Assembly: GCA_003648245.1 (NCBI GenBank)
Contig: QMOO01000069.1
Location: forward strand, 1-6,545
Source of the DNA: Caldisericota bacterium
GTDB lineage: Bacteria > Caldisericota > Caldisericia > B22-G15
Reading direction: 5' to 3'
DNA length: 6,545 bases
The notes beneath the pieces are model-generated. The model searched no databases. It saw only the letters and a list, made by a program, of their open reading frames with translations, and was not told the DNA's origin. Shown piece by piece: positions 5,644 to 6,545 of the stretch (positions are counted from its first letter, which is position 1; each line of letters opens with the position of its first letter). Position numbers and translations under genes: made by a program.

Positions 5644-6545
5644 ATGTTTAGAAAAGTCTTGGCAGTGACTTTGGCACTGCTTTTGGTATTTGGCTTGGGA
5701 CTCTGGGGAAGAGCTTATGCTCAGGGTAAGTTCCCGGATGTTTCAGAAAACCACTGGGCCTATAAGTATATCACCAGAATGGTTGAGGAAGGAATTATTA
5801 AAGGATTTCCAGATGGTACATTTAAACCTGAAGCAACTGTTACTCGTGAACAGTTCGCTACAATGATAGTTCTCGCAAAGAAGCTAACACTTGTATCTCC
5901 TGCAACACCAACATTTAAGGACGTTTCAAGAACAAGATGGTCTTACAAATTTGTTGAAACAGCAGTAAAGGCAGGATATGTAAAGGGATACCCGGATGGG
6001 ACATTTAAACCAGCTAATCCAATAAAGAGAGAGGAACTTGCTGCTCTCATGATCGCAGTTCTTGGAAAGACTGACGAAGCAAAGAAATTCACAAAACCAG
6101 TTGTATTTGGAAACGGAGTAAATGAGGTTGATGCATGGGCTGCTGGTGTTGTAACACTTGCATATAGACCCGACATTCAGGTTCTTAATTTCAGACCTGG
6201 AAGAAAAATTGCTCCAAGAGATCCTGCAACAAGGGCAGAGTGTGCATACTCAATTTATAAGGGAGTTATTTCTCCTCCAAAGAGAGGAGGAAAAGTTGTT
6301 GTAGCTCTTGAGCAGGAACCTGACACACTCTTCAGCCTTTCAACCTCTATGCTTGCCGCTTCAGAAATACTCAGCATGGTTGAAGCAGGAGCTGTAAGGA
6401 GAGATCCTGATGGAACCCTCTATCCAGGTGAAGCAGTTCTTAATATTCCAAACTTCAAAGATGGTACTCTCAAGGTTTACGAAGAGAATGGCGAGAAGAA
6501 GATGAAGACCACATTCTACTTAAGACCTGGTCTTAAGTATAATGA
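5644..6545 (+). CDS. SLH-domain, cell-wall-anchored ABC solute-binding protein (family 5), 3' end cut off
   Basis: This exported protein probably captures peptides or another solute at the cell surface for an ABC importer. The gene runs off the window after 300 complete codons. Residues 1-26 form a Sec signal peptide (basic FRK, hydrophobic core 5-20, cleavage after AYA). Three SLH domains follow: 30-77 (FPDVSENHWAYKYI, FPDGTFKP, TREQ), 91-140 (FKDVSRTRWSYKFV, YPDGTFKP, KREE) and a degenerate third at about 155-208 (VDAWAAGVV, FRPGRKIAPRDPATRAE). From about 215, GGKVVVALEQEPDTLFS starts a family-5 solute-binding domain, and TFYLRPGLKYN at the window edge is its usual F-LR-G-kF block. There is no lipobox cysteine, so anchoring is by SLH binding to wall polymer instead of a lipid. 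The start is fixed by the SD at 5630-5637. The transporter genes are not in view and the substrate is unknown. Confidence 0.92.
   Translation, partial: MFRKVLAVTLALLLVFGLGLWGRAYAQGKFPDVSENHWAYKYITRMVEEGIIKGFPDGTFKPEATVTREQFATMIVLAKKLTLVSPATPTFKDVSRTRWSYKFVETAVKAGYVKGYPDGTFKPANPIKREELAALMIAVLGKTDEAKKFTKPVVFGNGVNEVDAWAAGVVTLAYRPDIQVLNFRPGRKIAPRDPATRAECAYSIYKGVISPPKRGGKVVVALEQEPDTLFSLSTSMLAASEILSMVEAGAVRRDPDGTLYPGEAVLNIPNFKDGTLKVYEENGEKKMKTTFYLRPGLKYN

Noticed and set aside
5577..5651. A 24-codon basic leader peptide starting at GTG 5577
   Set aside because: Its GTG lies within the SD-like sequence itself, so no ribosome site is available upstream, and the peptide is just lysine-rich read-through of A-rich leader sequence that overlaps the next gene.
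5943..6176. A 77-codon minus-strand open frame inside the SLH gene
   Set aside because: It lies opposite clearly conserved SLH repeats and shows no family features or ribosome site.

Overview
This AT-rich window looks like the chromosome of a thermophilic or deep-branching anaerobic bacterium. The bacterial signs are sigma-70-type promoters, strong Shine-Dalgarno (SD) sites, a Y-family DNA polymerase IV, and a Sec-exported protein that joins S-layer homology (SLH) domains to an ABC solute-binding domain. Arginine is written mostly AGA/AGG. Genes are packed with overlaps: four of the six junctions overlap by 17 to 32 bases. The species cannot be named from the sequence alone, and no mobile element, RNA gene or CRISPR array was seen. 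No stretch over 300 bases lacks a gene.

Left part, plus strand (2-2060): glutamate formimidoyltransferase (ftcD, histidine breakdown into the folate one-carbon pool), overlapped at its 3' end by dinB (translesion DNA polymerase IV).

Middle part, minus strand (4244 down to 2044): a three-gene overlapping operon. It runs from a HIT-family Ap4A phosphorylase-like protein, through an endonuclease Q (EndoQ)-type PHP nuclease for deaminated DNA, to a DUF2284 cysteine-rich protein. Its last gene converges on dinB with a 17-base overlap, so no terminator fits between them. EndoQ and DinB together make this a DNA-damage neighbourhood. Both carry an S-L-F element near the C terminus that resembles a sliding-clamp binding motif.

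Divergent region (4245-4363): 119 bases between hit and an AAA+ ATPase gene. It holds three 19-bp inverted repeats of the form TATAYGAT-N3-ATCRTATA, spaced 32 and 33 bp apart (about three helical turns). The outer copies overlap the likely promoter elements of the two flanking genes. This is the least explained structure in the window and looks like an operator array for an unidentified dimeric regulator. The hit promoter would give a leaderless mRNA.

Right part, plus strand (4364-6545): a COG1373-type ATPase with a winged helix and a C-terminal DUF4143 domain that keeps PD-(D/E)XK-like residues. A consensus promoter follows, with its -35 on the ATPase stop codon. It drives a roughly 79-base leader that contains an orphan SD hairpin, and then the SLH/solute-binding protein gene, which runs off the window end.
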